A stretch of DNA of 64,000 nt from Virgibacillus_P tibetensis (GTDB taxonomy: Bacteria; Bacillota; Bacilli; Bacillales; Amphibacillaceae): assembly GCF_036026595.1 (NCBI RefSeq), contig NZ_JARZFX010000003.1, positions 1 to 64,000 of the forward strand, given 5' to 3'. The notes below the pieces were generated by a model, which saw nothing but the letters and a program-made list of their open reading frames with translations, was not told the DNA's origin and did not search any database. Position 1 is the first letter of the stretch. Every line of letters begins with the position of its first letter. Shown piece by piece: positions 8,558 through 17,301 of this stretch. A program made the position numbers and the translations under genes.

Positions 8558-9145
8558 TCATGGTTTCTTTGCCCATATATTCACATATAATTTAGACACT
8601 ATCACATCAACTACTGATGGCTCTTCTAAATCTATCTTGTCTGGAACATCCATATAAAATCCAAATTCATCTCCATCACGGTGGTTTAAGCCTGAAGAAG
8701 CGGAAGGGCTTAAATTATAGGTAACCTCTTTATACGTTGCTTTTGCTTCAGCTTGCAAACGATTTGTAAAACCATTATTACCTGCATGTTTAACACCCGA
8801 TACCAATGTTGCACCACCTAAGTTATAATCTCCACTTGATCTAAAGAATACTTCATAACCTGCTTCATCATGAACATTTACTTTAGAGACATAAATTTTA
8901 TTTTCTCCATCATCAAAAAGCACCTTACCCTCATTATTCTCCAACTCCCTTAAATCGATCTGTACCGTAAATTCCCCTTCGATAGGATGAGCATTACTAA
9001 GATAATTCTCAATGTCATTAGCTACATAACTAATCCCCTCTACCCTGAGATTAACAGTTTCGATTAATCGGGGTATTAACAGAAAACTGAAGGCGATTAT
9101 GGCTGCAGCAATATATACAGTATTTAAATTTAAATACTTTTTCAT
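8558..9145 (-). CDS. Membrane-anchored extracellular protein, unknown
   Basis: 195 residues. One N-terminal hydrophobic segment (about 9-27) without a lipobox, then a soluble domain rich in beta-type sequence (FTVQIDLRELENNEG, KIYVSKVNVHDEAGYEVFF, VVDVIVSKLYVNIWAKKP), so it is probably anchored and exposed outside. A GGGGGGTGGG tract upstream gives the ribosome site. No family recognised. It stands alone; upstream lies the plus-strand transporter remnant. Confidence 0.68.
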   Translation of the reverse strand: MKKYLNLNTVYIAAAIIAFSFLLIPRLIETVNLRVEGISYVANDIENYLSNAHPIEGEFTVQIDLRELENNEGKVLFDDGENKIYVSKVNVHDEAGYEVFFRSSGDYNLGGATLVSGVKHAGNNGFTNRLQAEAKATYKEVTYNLSPSASSGLNHRDGDEFGFYMDVPDKIDLEEPSVVDVIVSKLYVNIWAKKP

Positions 9146-9259
9146 AAAAACCCACCCCCCCTATTTATAGTTATCTAGTTGCTTCTTCCACTATCCTGCT
9201 GTATTGTCTTCATACCATATCACCCACATCAGTTGTTTCCACCCATACATTTACTCGAC

Positions 9260-9541
9260 CGGCCCTAGTATAGTAGGCGTTAGCAACTCTTTAGTACATT
9301 TACGTAAAAGAAAAGTAAAAGTTCCAACTATTTCTTTCATTACTGCTTTTTGCATTAGGTTTAGGATTATCCAGCGACCAAAATGTGGACAGCTTCTATT
9401 GTCATTCTGTCAGCGTTACCAACAGGGGCAATTGTATAACTATTTGCTGAAAAATATAAGCAGGTTCCCTTCTACACACTTGCTACTACTGTAATCTCAA
9501 TCACTACCACCTCGATCTTCCTTATTTTAATGATAGATTAA
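9260..9541 (+). pseudogene. AEC (auxin efflux carrier) family transporter remnant
   Basis: Two frames together encode the last quarter of an AEC-family permease: LLVHLRKRKVKVPTISFIT, a frame change near 9360, then IVILSALPTGAIV, a stop, and LFAEKYKQVPFYTLATTVIS to a final LMID stop. The ALPTGA motif of the penultimate helix is characteristic. The N-terminal bulk is absent. A remnant only. Confidence 0.75.
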
Positions 9542-9647
9542 TGGATTTGCGAATAAGTAAACAGCTCCAGCCAGGTTAACTTCAATGTACATTCACCCAC
9601 CCCTAAGCATAGGATAACGTGATGAATCTTGAAAGGAATGAGCAGAA

Positions 9648-10217
9648 ATGTACTATTATCCATACATGTTCCCACATCCTTATTACGTCAACGTACCTGG
9701 GTATAATTATGAAAGACAGCCTGGGTACTGGGCTTACCCGAATGAGTCAGGACAGATTGAAAGACAGGGTTATTATGGTTCGCCACATGATGAAAACAGA
9801 GTTGTATTAAGAGATTATGGAAAAGAACCTTTTGTAGTTAATATTGAAGAGGCTGCCGAGCAAAACAATAATTTTCGCACAGCTTTATGGACAGGAGATC
9901 ATTTACAGGTCACCGTGATGAGTATTCCGGTTGGAAGCGATATCGGTTTGGAAGTTCACCCTGACGTGGATCAGTTCTTACGGATTGAGGAGGGGCAAGG
10001 AGTCGTGCAGATGGGCGATTCGCAAACTAACTTAACTTTTGAAAAAAATGCTTATGAGGACTATGCAATCATGGTTCCTGCAGGTAAATGGCATAACCTA
10101 ACCAATACTGGGGATAAGACGCTTAAGCTATATACGATTTATGCCCCACCTGAACATCCATTTGGTACCGTTCATCGGACGAAGGCAGAGGCGATGGCAG
10201 CGGAAGAAAATCAATAA
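9648..10217 (+). CDS. Cupin-domain protein with Tyr/Pro-rich N-terminus
   Basis: 189 residues; a GAAAGGA site lies about ten bases before ATG. The first 45 residues are rich in Tyr, Pro and Gly (MYYYPYMFPHPYYVNVPGYN), as in some spore-coat-associated proteins. Residues about 80-175 form one cupin barrel: GSDIGLEVHPDVDQFLRIEE (motif 1 with His and Glu) and PAGKWHNLTNTG (motif 2). A small-molecule metal enzyme or binding protein is likely; substrate unknown. Related proteins are widespread in Firmicutes. Confidence 0.85.
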   Translation: MYYYPYMFPHPYYVNVPGYNYERQPGYWAYPNESGQIERQGYYGSPHDENRVVLRDYGKEPFVVNIEEAAEQNNNFRTALWTGDHLQVTVMSIPVGSDIGLEVHPDVDQFLRIEEGQGVVQMGDSQTNLTFEKNAYEDYAIMVPAGKWHNLTNTGDKTLKLYTIYAPPEHPFGTVHRTKAEAMAAEENQ

Positions 10218-10225
10218 AATAGCAT

Positions 10226-10272
10226 TCGTATAGAGAAGCAATTAGCTAATAATTTGCTTCTCTATTTTATTA
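10226..10272. terminator. Bidirectional terminator
   Basis: AGAGAAGCAA (10232-10241) pairs with TTGCTTCTCT (10254-10263), with A/T runs on both sides. It separates the convergent cupin and SDR genes. Confidence 0.9.
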
Positions 10273-10286
10273 TCATTAAATAAATT

Positions 10287-10886
10287 CTAATAAACTCTAT
10301 AAACCTGACCTGTCTGAGCTCCTTCAACACTCTTTGCAAATGCATTTGCAACTCTATTAGCAGATACTGGATTAAAACCTTTGAAAAATTCACCATATTT
10401 GTCTAAGGATTCTTCAAGAACGTTTGGACTTACAGAATTAATCCGCATATTCCGTTTCAATTCAATCGCAGCGGATTTTACAAAACTAGCAACCGCACCA
10501 TTAGCCATAGCTGCTGAACTGCCTTTTAAAATAGGGTCATCCATCATAATTCCTGTAGTTAGTGTAAAACTTCCGCCATCATTTATGTAATTTTGACCAA
10601 TCAATACTAGATTCACTTGACCCTTCAGTTTACTATTAATTGCTACTTCGTTTAATTCAGGGGTAAGGTCGCTTAAATGTCCAAAATGAGATGCTCCTGT
10701 TGTGCTTATAACAGCATCAATGTTTGGTATGTCTTTATACATTTGTTCTATACTATCTAAAGATGTTATGTCTACTAAATAATCTCCATTTGATTTACTG
10801 GCAATTATAATTTCATGATTAGGTTTTAACTTATCAGCCACAGATTTTCCTATTGTCCCAGTACCACCAATTAAAAGAACCCTCAT
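10287..10886 (-). CDS. Lin1944-like short-chain dehydrogenase
   Basis: 199 residues. The N-terminal Rossmann motif is GGTGTIGKSVAD, followed by DAVISTTGASHFG and a C-terminal INSVSPNVLEES. The canonical catalytic YxxxK is absent: the aligned region reads SSAAMANGAVASFVK. This is the known feature of the Lin1944-like SDR subgroup, whose members bind a nucleotide but lack the usual active site, so the reaction is uncertain. It opens the minus-strand array of small accessory genes. Confidence 0.85.
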   Translation of the reverse strand: MRVLLIGGTGTIGKSVADKLKPNHEIIIASKSNGDYLVDITSLDSIEQMYKDIPNIDAVISTTGASHFGHLSDLTPELNEVAINSKLKGQVNLVLIGQNYINDGGSFTLTTGIMMDDPILKGSSAAMANGAVASFVKSAAIELKRNMRINSVSPNVLEESLDKYGEFFKGFNPVSANRVANAFAKSVEGAQTGQVYRVY

Positions 10887-11017
10887 ACTATCACTCCTAT
10901 TTTAGAATCATGTTACTTTATTTAGTTGTCTATTTCGGGGAAAATACCGTGCTCTGTCTGCATTAGACACAGGGTCTTCTTGTTCAATTATTACAACCCG
11001 TTGGTTGAAAGAAACGC

Positions 11018-11156
11018 CTAATCTTCCATAAAAATGCGTGCGTAGTATTCCGTTTCTTTATCTAATTTTTTGTCTTTTCTCAATTCCCTAATAGTTTCTT
11101 TTCGCTCATCTTCAATCACTTGAAAACTTCCCGACACATTTGGTGCTTTCCCATAC
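11018..11156 (-). pseudogene. Frameshifted small conserved protein
   Basis: AGGAG and ATG (11156) open a frame that breaks after three codons. One missing base restores KAPNVSGSFQVIEDER, then two surplus bases in an A run (plus 11098-11105) must be removed to continue as ETIRELRKDKKLDKETEYYA and reach the TAG at 11018. The ideal product would be about 46 charged residues, family unknown. Two indels at homopolymers mean either decay or sequence error. Confidence 0.6.
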
Positions 11157-11326
11157 TTTCACTCCTACATTTCATCTTATTTATATTACGATATTTATTT
11201 CCCTTTTTGTTTTGCACTTAAATTTTCCACTTTATTCGAATGACTCATAATGGTTTCTTCTTAAGCTACCGTGTTAGATAGATCAACAGCCTTTTACTCT
11301 TTAAAAAAAATATTCCTAACGTTAAT

Positions 11327-11360
11327 AGAAAAAGAAAAGACAATCAAATTCTGATTGTCC
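11327..11360 (-). terminator. Terminator of the gene at 11459
   Basis: GACAATCA (11339-11346) / TGATTGTC (11352-11359), followed on the minus strand by a T-rich tract. Confidence 0.85.
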
Positions 11361-11458
11361 TATTCAACTCTTACAGCCGTTTTTTTAAGTACAACAATTC
11401 ACAAATCGATAACATATAGGCTTTTTGAAGTGAATTATAAAAAGGATAAAGGGAGAAG

Positions 11459-11986
11459 TTAGTTTATATTTTCAGAAAAACTGTTATTATAATTTCCCTT
11501 TTTTCTTGAGGAGGTGACGAAAATATAAATCGCTACGATAATACAGAATAATAGAGTGATATGAAAAAGGACATGAAGTGTATTAGGGACAATACCATTC
11601 ATTACCGGAAGGAAAGAATGGGTATCTCCAAACATTTGATTAAATCTTTGGACTTTTTGTTCTGCACCATACCCAAAAAAGTAAGGAATCCACCAGGATA
11701 CTAGCACCCCTACAAAGATACATACTTGATGGATAATTAACCAAAGTTTAATCCAGACTGGATACCTTTTTCCCATAAAAATGACTATCAGTCCCATTAA
11801 TAGTAAAATTTGAGTTACATTAATCAGTGTAACAATAACCAATTCATTAAATGATTGTTCCTCTCTAATGGCTTGAACGTCATTTAGTGAACCTAAAGGA
11901 ACCCAATCTTGCACGATCATAAATAACAATATAAAACTAAGTCCAGCCAACAATAGTTTTTCTGAAAAACGAATTTCTCTTTTCAC
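11459..11986 (-). CDS. Four-helix membrane protein, unknown
   Basis: 175 residues with four hydrophobic helices (about 10-25, 46-70, 78-98, 128-155) and a charged, Asn-rich C-terminal tail. The loop between helices 3 and 4 carries WWIPYFFGYGAEQKVQRF and an MFGDTHSFLP motif. I do not recognise the family. A monocistronic minus-strand unit with its own terminator. Confidence 0.72.
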   Translation of the reverse strand: MKREIRFSEKLLLAGLSFILLFMIVQDWVPLGSLNDVQAIREEQSFNELVIVTLINVTQILLLMGLIVIFMGKRYPVWIKLWLIIHQVCIFVGVLVSWWIPYFFGYGAEQKVQRFNQMFGDTHSFLPVMNGIVPNTLHVLFHITLLFCIIVAIYIFVTSSRKKGNYNNSFSENIN

Positions 11987-12138
11987 AATTTACCCCCTAT
12001 GAATTAACATACTCAATTACAATTAAAAAAATTTTACCATTTAAAGATAGTTCTTTCTATATATCTCAGGTCTAAACTAACATAAGGCTTGGGTCTTAAA
12101 ATATAGTTGCATTTTAGTTAATGCTACAATCTGGACTG

Positions 12139-12222
12139 TTCTACTAACCTGCCAAATAGCACAAGATAGATTGCCATATTGACGATCTCCTTATTGTGTT
12201 AAAGCACCAGACTGCAATTTAA
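12139..12222 (+). repeat. Cassette repeat, copy 1
   Basis: About 84 bp: opens TTCTACTAACCTGCC, has an inner GATCTCCTTATTGTG block, then TTAAAGCACC. It ends 15 bp after the stop of the minus-strand GNAT at 12238. It aligns along its whole length with the copy at 16885-16967. Confidence 0.8.
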
Positions 12223-12237
12223 GTAGTTCTTTACATT

Positions 12238-13025
12238 TTAAAAAGTTTTATAATACAAATGGTATACACCTAATTGTTCAAAACCTAACTTCTTTGCAAG
12301 GTTTAAGGACGGCTCATTTAATGAATCACAATCCCATACTGGAGTAATTCCATTCTGTAAACAATGTTCAATAAATGCTTTACATAAATGAAATGCTAGC
12401 CCTTTTCCTCTTGCCTTATTTGTCGTGTAAATATCTATATTAGCTTTATTATGATTCATAAAAATAGAAGTACATTCACTTATTATTTCATCCCTGCTAT
12501 TTGTAGCAAAGAAACCAATACCATATTTTAAGTATTGCTCTGTACTTCCCCAATTTGCTTTATAATACGCTTCATTAAATTGCTGCTTTTTATAATAGAA
12601 TCTTTGGTAATTGGATGGATTTCAATATCATAAGCTTCCCGAATAGACTGAACTTCTTGAACAAATTCCTTTGCATTCCAACTGAAAATGTTTCTTTTCA
12701 TCTTCTTAGTGTTAGATGTCATAACACTCTCAATTACTTCATCCCACAATTTATTTGGCGAAAATATTGTAAAACGTTCTTCTTTCCTCTCCATATAAAA
12801 GGTACTAAATTCATCTATAAAACCTTTAGAAGGTTCACCACATAAAAAATATGTACCATTATCTGTTCCTATGAGAGCAGTCTTCGGATGAATATTGGTA
12901 TTAGAGTAGATATTTCCTTCAATATACTTTTCAACGATTGCCCAGGCATTTGTTGGAGTTGTTTTAGGAGTTTTAAGAAGAAGAGGAATTATTTGATTAT
13001 AATCCATTTCTTCAATTCGAATCAT
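12238..13025 (-). pseudogene. GNAT acetyltransferase with frameshift
   Basis: Two consecutive frames form one protein of about 260 residues: the first starts MIRIEEMDYNQIIPLLLK, the second ends KARGKGLAFHLCKAFIEHC and LAKKLGFEQLGVYHLYYKTF. One base is missing near 12565, where SSN must continue as NEAYYKANWGSTEQYLKYG. The C-terminal half holds the GNAT acetyl-CoA loop (RGKGLA); overall it resembles the GNAT_acetyltran (PF12746) type. As written the acetyltransferase half is not translated with the N-terminus. Confidence 0.8.
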
Positions 13026-13096
13026 ATCTTACATCCTTTCTATTTAAACAAGAGCTATAACTTAGTCCACATGTGCATTATCCACATAACTAAACT

Positions 13097-13136
13097 AAAT
13101 TGATCTCCATTGTTGTACTAATGATGCGTTAGCTCC
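13097..13136 (+). repeat. Cassette repeat, copy 2 (half)
   Basis: About 40 bp, 4 bp after the stop of the GNAT at 13141: a GATCTCCATTGTTG block followed by ATGCGTTAGC, matching the right half of copy 1. Confidence 0.6.
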
Positions 13137-13140
13137 ATAA

Positions 13141-13641
13141 TTAAAAATTTAAAACCATCAAATCCTCGTCAAAATACTGACCATTAAATTTTAGAGCATT
13201 TCGTTCTACGCCATAGACCTCGAATCCCAAGGTTTTGTATAGATTTTTGGCTGTGTTGTTTTCAGATACAACTGTTAAGTTTATTTGCTCTAAACCATCA
13301 CATTTTTTTGCCCGCCTTATTAATTCAATCATTAGTGCTTTTCCTAAACCTTGTCCTCTAACTTCTGGTGCCACATACATCCCGAAAACATTCCTTTTAT
13401 GACTGGTTTTGAGACTGTTTTCACGCATAAAAGTAACTATTCCAACTAACGAACCATCATAATTAATTGCACCTAGAACAAATTCCTTTACTGGTTTTAA
13501 TCGCTCTACAACAGATTTTAGTGAGAATTTCACTTCTCTCTCATATGTTGAACCAAATGCTTCCGGATTGATTTTTAATGCATTCAATCGTACTTCTTGG
13601 TACAACTGAGCATCAGACTCATTTAGAATACGAATTTCCAT
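13141..13641 (-). CDS. GNAT-family N-acetyltransferase
   Basis: 166 residues, complete GNAT fold: N-terminal EIRILNESDAQLYQEVRLNA, the central strand NVFGMYVAPEVRGQGLGKAL with the acetyl-CoA P-loop (RGQGLG), and C-terminal VVSENNTAKNLYKTLGFEVYG. It transfers acetyl from acetyl-CoA to an unknown amine. In the minus-strand array, with a repeat copy directly at its 3' end. Confidence 0.92.
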   Translation of the reverse strand: MEIRILNESDAQLYQEVRLNALKINPEAFGSTYEREVKFSLKSVVERLKPVKEFVLGAINYDGSLVGIVTFMRENSLKTSHKRNVFGMYVAPEVRGQGLGKALMIELIRRAKKCDGLEQINLTVVSENNTAKNLYKTLGFEVYGVERNALKFNGQYFDEDLMVLNF

Positions 13642-13660
13642 AATTCATTCCCTTCCCCCT

Positions 13661-13729
13661 TTAGTTCAATAGAAAAGCTACCTAATGAGCCAGCTGAATC
13701 TCAAATTAACGCACCATTTAATTGAACAA
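13661..13729 (+). repeat. Cassette repeat, copy 3
   Basis: About 69 bp imperfect palindrome from TTAGTTCAATAG to ACCATTTAATTGAAC, ending 8 bp after the stop of the gene at 13738 and with TTAACGCACC inside. Confidence 0.7.
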
Positions 13730-13737
13730 TTTGATAC

Positions 13738-14013
13738 TTACTTTTGAGGCATAGTGTATGTCACAGAAATACCATTGTTTTCTTCAATCTTCGTAAAAAT
13801 CTCATTAAGGATTTCTAATGCTCTTTCATTTGATTCGTACTTCCCCAAAACTTTACTCCAGTGATCCAAAGAAGTACTGCCAATAACACCTTCTATTTTC
13901 TTCCTGTCTACAGTAACCTCTTTTACATTCATCAAACTTTTATTATCTTGTGTAGCAATCCATAACATAAAAAATTCATCCCTTTCGTTGAAGTACCGAA
14001 TTTTCGAAATCAT
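13738..14013 (-). CDS. Small hypothetical protein
   Basis: 91 residues, soluble, mixed alpha/beta: begins MISKIRYFNERDEFFMLWIA, later DRKKIEGVIGSTSLDHWSKV, ends GISVTYTMPQK. An AAAGGGATG stretch precedes an internal ATG, but the first ATG is equally possible. No family recognised. It sits in the cassette-like array with a repeat copy 8 bp downstream. Confidence 0.65.
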   Translation of the reverse strand: MISKIRYFNERDEFFMLWIATQDNKSLMNVKEVTVDRKKIEGVIGSTSLDHWSKVLGKYESNERALEILNEIFTKIEENNGISVTYTMPQK

Positions 14014-14496
14014 CTATATTTAGTTTAACACAAAATAATAATTACCCTTTGTAACTTTTTTTAGGAAGAGTTAAATAACGTAGCGATTAGCAGTAATATT
14101 AGCATTAACAAGCTCAACTTCAGTCAGATACGAATGGGTTAGGTATCTCCAATATACCGATAGGTCATGCAGGTTTGCATAAGAGTATTCGGGGGAGAGT
14201 ACTTCCCCTACCTAATAAACGTTAGTGATACTGATAATATAAACGTAATTTTAGATTTCATTGTTTACTCCTTGGAATCCGCGAAACAGCTTATATTTCG
14301 CAGGTTCTTAATCTGTTTTTAATATACGACGTTCTTTCTTTAGATAACGTGGCAGAAGAGTTGAAGGAAGAAAAAATTTACAGATGCTGCTCATTAATCC
14401 CTCCTCGTAAATTTGTCCCTATTGGACACTATATGTTACGGGACAGTGCCACAAAATCAATAGCACTTCCCTATAAAAAACGAGGGGGTGAAATAG
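14014..14496. other. Gene-free stretch
   Basis: About 480 bp upstream of divergent genes. A short frame (GISNIPIGHAGLHKSIRGR then a stop near 14225) could be a protein tail but has no recognisable family. No repeat copy, RNA or promoter is clear. Confidence 0.4.
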
Positions 14497-14699
14497 ATGG
14501 CTGATATCAACAAACGTGACGATAACGATGCTGGCAAGGCAGTAGGAAGTGGGTAGGTGCTGTTCCTGGAGATACCATAGCTTCTGCTCTTGATCCATTT
14601 GGAACTGCTACAGGTGCTGTTGCTGGCGGAGCGTCGGACAACAAAGCGGGGGGGGGAGGTACCGATGAGGACAATCATGACTCCAAAACAAGAGATTAG
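14497..14699 (+). pseudogene. Frameshifted small Gly/Ala-rich protein
   Basis: A strong ribosome site (GAGGGGGTG) precedes ATG. The frame MADINKRDDNDAGKAVGSG breaks at a stop; with one extra base it continues VGAVPGDTIASALDPFGTAT, GAVAGGASDNKAGGGG and ends HDSKTRD. The ideal product is about 67 residues with a Gly/Ala-rich hydrophobic centre and charged ends. Family unknown. It is the only plus-strand gene of the first array and has its own terminator. The indel could be an assembly error. Confidence 0.6.
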
Positions 14700-14744
14700 A
14701 ATTAAGTAAAGTCACCCTTTAACCGAAGGGTTATGGCATACAGT

Positions 14745-14777
14745 GGACTTCCTAAATGGGAGTCCTTTTATAGTTTT
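14745..14777 (+). terminator. Terminator of the Gly-rich small gene
   Basis: GGACT (14745-14749) / AGTCC (14761-14765), extended by inner CC/GG, then a T-rich tract. A second small stem (ACCCTT/AAGGGT) precedes it at 14714-14731. Confidence 0.75.
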
Positions 14778-14913
14778 ATTGAAAGCTTCTAATTTTCTTT
14801 GGATAGCGTCCAGTAGCAAAAGAAACCTTCAACCTAAAATAAAAGCGAGTATTTTAGGACTTTCAATAGCATTATATTAGTTAATTCTTCAATATGTCGG
14901 GTAGCTTTTGGTA

Positions 14914-14988
14914 TTCCACTAACTGATACAATACTTCAAAAAAGATCTTAACACTTTTTTATCGAAATAAAGGGGCAGGTTAATGGAA
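14914..14988 (-). repeat. Cassette repeat, copy 4 (reverse)
   Basis: 75 bp palindrome with ends TTCCACTAAC and GGTTAATGGAA and internal GGGGCAGGTTAAT. The diagnostic TTAACCTGCCCC reads on the minus strand here, opposite to most copies. 23 bp after the stop of the gene at 15012. The rest of 14700-15011 holds nothing else. Confidence 0.65.
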
Positions 14989-15011
14989 AACGAATAAACA
15001 AAAAGGTAGCT

Positions 15012-16010
15012 CTAAGCAAAACGAAAGTAAATCAAAATGAAGGTAGCCAAGACAAATAAGAAATTAAGGAAAACAAATATCATTTGATCTATTCTAGATT
15101 TGTGCATCTTGATTGGAGGGTAATAAAAAGAAACACCTTCAATGATAAAAATAAGCAGGATAATGTGGATCATGGCATGACCAATAATCTCAGTAATTCC
15201 AAAGAGCATAGATGTGAGTATAAATAATATCGTGACCAGTGCTGCTAAAAGTCGATTTAGTATGCCTACAACAAGTAAATAACCAACAACAAATTCAATA
15301 AAAGCAGCCATCACAATAAAAATGGACGGTTCAAATCCAAAAGTAGGAACAGCGTGACGCTCAATAATATCTAGCGTCATAGCTGGATACACCCATTTTT
15401 CAACAGCAACCCAACAAAGTGAAAGCCCCGTACCCAGATATAAGAAAGGAAATCCCCAATTTTCCCATTTTGACTTCCCTACTAATAACACGAAGAAAAT
15501 AGCCATATAAAATCCATAATCAAGCATATGGAACCATCCTGTGTAGGACCAAACCATTATAAACAAACTCAAGAGTACGATAGAAGCTAATTTTGTCGCA
15601 TAGTGATGGGGAATCAGTAGTAAAACTATCGCAAACCAAAATGCAATTTGTTGCGATGGTTCTGTTATACTAAATTCAGGTGCAAACATAGATCCTGAAA
15701 AGGATTGAATTGCTAATGCGAGAGCTGTTCCGTATTTTAACAAATGTCCTGAATATATGCGCAAACCTGCTAGTTTTTCCTCGATCTTTTTCGCTATCTC
15801 TAAATTCATCAAGCTAGGAAGAAGTTGAGGTATTGTAGCTAAAACAATAGCAACTAATAGAGCAAATGCGATGAAAAAAGGCGATAAAATATTTACAATA
15901 CTTTCCTTTGAAGCTGCTTCTTCGGTAAACCATTTAACGTGAGCGCTTGAAATGAGTGGCGCTAACATGGTACACAATAAAACAGTGATAAATAACAACC
16001 TTCTATTCAC
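15012..16010 (-). CDS. Polytopic membrane protein, DoxX-like
   Basis: 332 residues. A signal-like N-terminus ends in SSAHVKWF, then about nine transmembrane helices. Short motifs such as GFEPSIFIVMAAFIEFVVGY and LFGITEIIGHAMIHIILLI recall DoxX-type quinol-associated membrane proteins, where helices carry isolated His and Glu. Function unknown; the DoxX link is an inference from helix pattern only. In the minus-strand array, followed by a repeat copy. Confidence 0.65.
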   Translation of the reverse strand: MNRRLLFITVLLCTMLAPLISSAHVKWFTEEAASKESIVNILSPFFIAFALLVAIVLATIPQLLPSLMNLEIAKKIEEKLAGLRIYSGHLLKYGTALALAIQSFSGSMFAPEFSITEPSQQIAFWFAIVLLLIPHHYATKLASIVLLSLFIMVWSYTGWFHMLDYGFYMAIFFVLLVGKSKWENWGFPFLYLGTGLSLCWVAVEKWVYPAMTLDIIERHAVPTFGFEPSIFIVMAAFIEFVVGYLLVVGILNRLLAALVTILFILTSMLFGITEIIGHAMIHIILLIFIIEGVSFYYPPIKMHKSRIDQMIFVFLNFLFVLATFILIYFRFA

Positions 16011-16121
16011 AAGAACCCTTCCTTTGATTACACTAGATTAATAAATAGCTTTTGTTAATATTTAAATTCTATAAGTTAAAATTGCTATTCAAGTAGCTTT
16101 AGTTTTTGATTTTAACGTAGA

Positions 16122-16175
16122 GATATCACTCTTCTTATTGTGCTAATGGTGCTTTAGTTTGACAGGATTAACTCC
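16122..16175 (-). repeat. Cassette repeat, copy 5 (reverse, partial)
   Basis: On the minus strand it reads ACTAAAGCACCATTAGCACA followed by ATAAGAAG, like the copy at 48317. It lies about 95 bp after the stop of the P-loop gene at 16271. Confidence 0.55.
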
Positions 16176-16270
16176 CTAGTTTTAATTAGGAAAACATAAG
16201 TACAAGGAGCTAGAAATCTGAAGCTCCTTGAAATGAGTACACATCACCTAAATTATCACACTAAGAATAA

Positions 16271-16837
16271 TCATAAGCAATTAGCTATATGTACAACTTC
16301 TTTAATAACAGAATCAACTTTGTCGGTGTTTTTAATTACAAATAAATGGTCTGCTTCACCTTCTACTGGGTCTGTTACATCTTCTTTTATAGTTTCAGCC
16401 TGTTGCCGAACAAGCACTTCCTCAAAATTAGAGTAAGCACCCCTAAATATATTTGTGCTTCGTTGACTTCGAGTAACTCGTTCTTGAAGAACATCATCTG
16501 GAATATCAAAATGAACCAAGATACGGATAAACTCATCTTTACTAAACAACTCTTCAAGCAAATACAATCGTCCTTTTCGACTTCGATTTGAATTGCAAAT
16601 AATGAAGTGAGAGTTAGTGTGTTCTTTGGCATAATCGACAATTAACTTTGAGAGAGCATGTTTAAGATTATTAGGTCCTCGTCTTGGTTGTAAATTCTTA
16701 TAATATGTATTTATAAATTCAGCATGGTTGTCCTGGTCCAAAACAAAGGAGTTATTTAACTCTTTTTCTAAGGCTCTCGCAAATGTTGTTTTCCCACTAT
16801 GGGTTTTACCTACCGTAATAATTACTAATCTTTTCAT
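16271..16837 (-). CDS. P-loop kinase-like ATP-binding protein
   Basis: 188 residues with Walker A GKTHSGKTT at the N-terminus, FVLDQDNHAEFIN, FIICNSNRSRKGRLYLLEEL as a Walker-B-like region and RVTRSQRS as a possible lid. This is the AAA_33/zeta-toxin-like kinase fold, phosphorylating an unknown small molecule. A second P-loop kinase lies at 18831. No antitoxin-like partner is visible, so I do not call it a toxin. Confidence 0.82.
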   Translation of the reverse strand: MKRLVIITVGKTHSGKTTFARALEKELNNSFVLDQDNHAEFINTYYKNLQPRRGPNNLKHALSKLIVDYAKEHTNSHFIICNSNRSRKGRLYLLEELFSKDEFIRILVHFDIPDDVLQERVTRSQRSTNIFRGAYSNFEEVLVRQQAETIKEDVTDPVEGEADHLFVIKNTDKVDSVIKEVVHIANCL

Positions 16838-16884
16838 AAAACTCCCACTCCATTTTTAACGACCATTTTGATAAAGCAAAATAA

Positions 16885-16967
16885 TTCAATTAACCTGCTT
16901 TGTTAGTACAGGAGTCTCCATCATACCGACATATCTCCTTATTATGTTAAAGCAAGTTACTTCAATA
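16885..16967 (+). repeat. Cassette repeat, copy 6
   Basis: 83 bp, TTCAATTAACCTGC ... GTTAGTACAGGAG ... ATATCTCCTTATTATG then TTAAAGCAAG and ACTTCAAT. One of the best full-length copies. It overlaps the 3' end of the gene at 16886-17143. Confidence 0.85.
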
Positions 16968-17143
16968 AAAAAAGTGATTTTATGCTGGGTCTCTACACTC
17001 ATAATTTTCAGGTCAATTACAGCATCTTCCAACAAATTCTCTCTTGTTGCTTTGGTTTTTGTTGGGTAGTCAGCATAGGATGTCGTAGTAATAAAAAAGA
17101 AGATACAAAGGAGCAAAACTGACTTTCTCTTCATAGAAGTCAC
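16886..17143 (-). pseudogene. Truncated secreted DUF3888-like protein ending in repeat
   Basis: 85 codons. A signal peptide (KRKSVLLLCIFFFITTTSYA) is followed by YPTKTKATRENLLEDAVIDL and KIMSVE, resembling the start and middle of secreted DUF3888-type proteins. The expected central part (around the YxxYxxxY segment) is missing, and the last 27 or so codons (from IEVTCFNIIRRY to KQVN) are the cassette repeat read through. It is therefore an internally deleted gene whose C-terminus is provided by the repeat. Family assignment is tentative. Confidence 0.55.
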
Positions 17144-17192
17144 TCCTTTTTTTTGTTTATTGTAGGTATTATTCCTCTAGAAGAATATTTCA

Positions 17193-17266
17193 TTCTTCAA
17201 CTCTTCTGCTGCGTTAATTGAAGAAGGGCGCAATCACTATTTAATTAAAGCACCTGTTACTTTAAG
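17193..17266 (+). repeat. Cassette repeat, copy 7
   Basis: About 74 bp: TTCTTCAACTCTTCTGCTGC, GTTAATTGAAGAAG, then TTAATTAAAGCACC and TGTTACTTTAAG. It ends 35 bp after the stop of the methyltransferase at 17302. Confidence 0.75.
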
Positions 17267-17301
17267 TTCGTTTCTTCACAATCTATGTCTGATCAACGTT
17301 A

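Larger units (their letters stand above)
10887..11458. other. Intergenic stretch
   Basis: Holds the frameshifted small gene at 11018-11156 and the terminator at 11327-11360. Around 11262-11300 a short piece (TTAAGCTACCGTGTTAGAT) recalls the cassette repeat but is too short to call. Confidence 0.4.

Noticed and set aside
16271..16837. Zeta-toxin of a toxin-antitoxin pair
   Set aside because: Only the P-loop kinase fold is visible; no small partner gene precedes it.
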